Below, piece after piece: positions 62,560 through 64,000 of a stretch of DNA of 64,000 nucleotides (position 1 is its first letter; every line of letters begins with the position of its first letter). The notes below the pieces were generated by a model. It ran no database searches. It was not told where the DNA came from and was given only the letters and a program-made list of their open reading frames with translations. Source of the DNA: Rosa chinensis. Lineage: Eukaryota; Streptophyta; Magnoliopsida; Rosales; Rosaceae. The position numbers and the translations under genes are program-made. The stretch spans positions 61,398,397-61,462,396 of the forward strand of contig NC_037088.1 in the NCBI RefSeq assembly GCF_002994745.2. The letters are read 5' to 3'.

Positions 62560-63530
62560 ATTTTAATTAGGGTATGTATTTGGACAGTGCAGAGTGCCCG
62601 TCTATATCCATATTTCCAATTTTGTAGTCAACAGGAACATTTATCATAGATTCATAATGGTCAAGATAATATAAGAAGTTTTCAGGTTTGATTAAAATCC
62701 ACTCATCTAAATCTGCCGTGGGTTTTGAGATGTAATCTAGGTCAAGTCCCTCCTTGTCGAATACGATATGATTTGGTCTAGTATGATTTCAGCTATAATT
62801 TCCAGTTGCGCAGGAACGTAGACAATCACTGTTAAAGTCGTGCAGGAACGTGTCAATGGGACTCCATATCACAACTTAAAAGGACTATTCAAGCTTGGAA
62901 TTTTTTGGAAAACCACAAATAAGGGAGTACGTTCACCTTAGAATAAGCAAACTAGCTAGTTGAAAAAATATTGTGCCAGTAATTTGCACCCTTTTTGCCG
63001 TGTGTTTTGGACTGTACGTAATTCTATAAAGTTAAGCCCTGCCTTCACCACTAATTAAGAAATGCATGCCTGATTAGTTAATTAGGTCTAATTCTAGCTT
63101 ATAGTGTTGACAAGATTAGAAGAATTCATTATCATTTAGTATAATTAATTGTATTTTAAGCATCCGGACTAGGTCGCCAACTCCAGGAACTCATAATGAT
63201 TATCTGATTGCATATATATTACTTATTAGTTCCTCTTTTCACGTACAGAAGGTGAAAATAATCAAATATGCATATCCCACAACAAAAGTTGACTGATATT
63301 TGTACCTAGTTGGAAGATCTATCTGATAGTATAAATAAAAATAAAAATGCGCTTTTTTACTTATTTATGGAAATTCATACATCAGGATTTTCCTTATTTC
63401 CTCCTCTCAATCTCTAATATACATCCGCATAAATGCATAACTAATACAGAAAGCTAAGATGCATATTTTATTTGTCAAGCATAATTTATATAAATATATA
63501 TATTCTTCTGGGATCTTAGTGCATTCCTTC
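62560..63530. other. Intergenic, no gene seen
   Basis: AT-rich spacer between the lipid-transfer paralogues; it includes the promoter side of the broken copy. Confidence 0.5.
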
Positions 63531-63534
63531 GAAC

Positions 63535-63945
63535 TCATGGAGTGGTGATACCTGCAGAAAAATAAAGGTTATGATAAGCTATATGCAAATTAAAGTTGTG
63601 AGTGAGATTGAGGAAGAAAGACTTACTTCCACACTTGAAGTTGTGAGGAACAGTCCTTCCGCAACCTTCAATTTGCTTAATGATACGTGGGACGTTGAGC
63701 AGATTGGCAAGCTTGGGAGTAACATAGGGGCATACACACTCAACATGAGTGACCCTAAGGCGTTGGCAGCAGTATGCAGAGGGATCACTTCCTGTAACAA
63801 CTGCCTTGCACGCATCAACGAGAAGCTTTTTCTCCTCCTTACACTGGCTCGGTGTCGTGTCCCCCATTGCTACCGGAACCACATCCCAAACACCCACCAA
63901 GAACAATAAGCATGCCATCAAACCAAATAATCCTGGCCTCATCAT
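63535..63945 (-). CDS. Secreted 8-cysteine lipid-transfer-like protein, 2 exons, 111 aa
   Basis: Exons 63945-63627 and 63551-63535 (336 nt). Residues 1-28 are a signal peptide (MMRPGLFGLMACLLFLVGVW). The mature part has the eight-cysteine pattern C-C-CC-CxC-C-C: QCKEE, DACKA, YCCQR, ECVC, EGCGR, KCGS. That is the LTP_2/DIR1-like hydrophobic-protein fold, which binds lipids in the apoplast. The C-terminus after splicing is CGSITTP, typical of the group. The last exon is only 17 nt. Roles in this family include systemic defence signalling and cuticle; none is provable here. Two Met codons in a row make the start 63945 or 63942. Confidence 0.85.
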   Translation of the reverse strand: MMRPGLFGLMACLLFLVGVWDVVPVAMGDTTPSQCKEEKKLLVDACKAVVTGSDPSAYCCQRLRVTHVECVCPYVTPKLANLLNVPRIIKQIEGCGRTVPHNFKCGSKSFFLNLTHNFNLHIAYHNLYFSAGITTP

Positions 63946-64000
63946 TTTAACTTCTCAGGTTTTCTAGCTTCTTTACAATTTGTTTTCCTTCTCTCTTTAC

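Overview
This is a window of plant nuclear DNA. The genes are split by short GT-AG introns, the proteins are typical of flowering plants, and the space between genes is filled with plant-type transposable elements and an endogenous caulimovirid. The gene families point to a core eudicot. A rosid such as Rosaceae is my guess from overall impression only.

Layout, left to right. 1-2.0 kb: a lone first exon resembling CCDC22, then repeat-rich DNA and a hAT-type MITE with an exact 8-bp target duplication. 2.0-5.2 kb: a candidate 3.2-kb Helitron. 5.3-5.7 kb: a LINE RNase H relic. 6.2-9.2 kb: an intact 8-exon gene for a 478-aa beta-propeller-like protein. 10.5-17.9 kb (minus strand): a degenerate endogenous pararetrovirus with movement, capsid, protease and RT-RNase H regions, a tRNA-Met primer site and candidate viral promoter and poly(A) signals. 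18.2-20.4 kb: a frameshifted LECRK-type receptor kinase pseudogene that starts abruptly inside the lectin domain. 20.5-26.6 kb: a second hAT MITE, a LINE 3' fragment, and an ORF1-only LINE split by an LTR-like sequence.

26.6-42.4 kb is a second, dead copy of the beta-propeller gene. It is inflated about fivefold by a Copia element (itself carrying a Mutator-type MITE), a Harbinger-type MITE, a block with an intact F-box/DUF295 gene, a 2.0-kb solo LTR and a 0.3-kb Helitron-like element.

43.7-64 kb is the gene-rich part: a CIP7-related gene (1047 aa, plus), a TPR/MYND/SET gene (792 aa, minus, similar to Arabidopsis TPR9), a plastid pterin-carbinolamine-dehydratase-like (RAF2-like) gene (208 aa, minus), a 3.6-kb solo LTR, and an 8-cysteine lipid-transfer-protein gene with a broken paralogue beside it. 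Between these lie relics of an NLR gene and of one CIP7-like exon.

The intact genes look like independent housekeeping or defence genes and show no sign of forming a pathway. The main interest is structural: a datable stack of nested insertions in a duplicated gene, two solo LTRs with perfect target duplications, a palindromic MULE-end junction, and the pararetrovirus relic, whose pol frame runs on into a large extra domain. Exon boundaries were assigned by eye from splice sites, reading phase and protein continuity. No similarity search was run.
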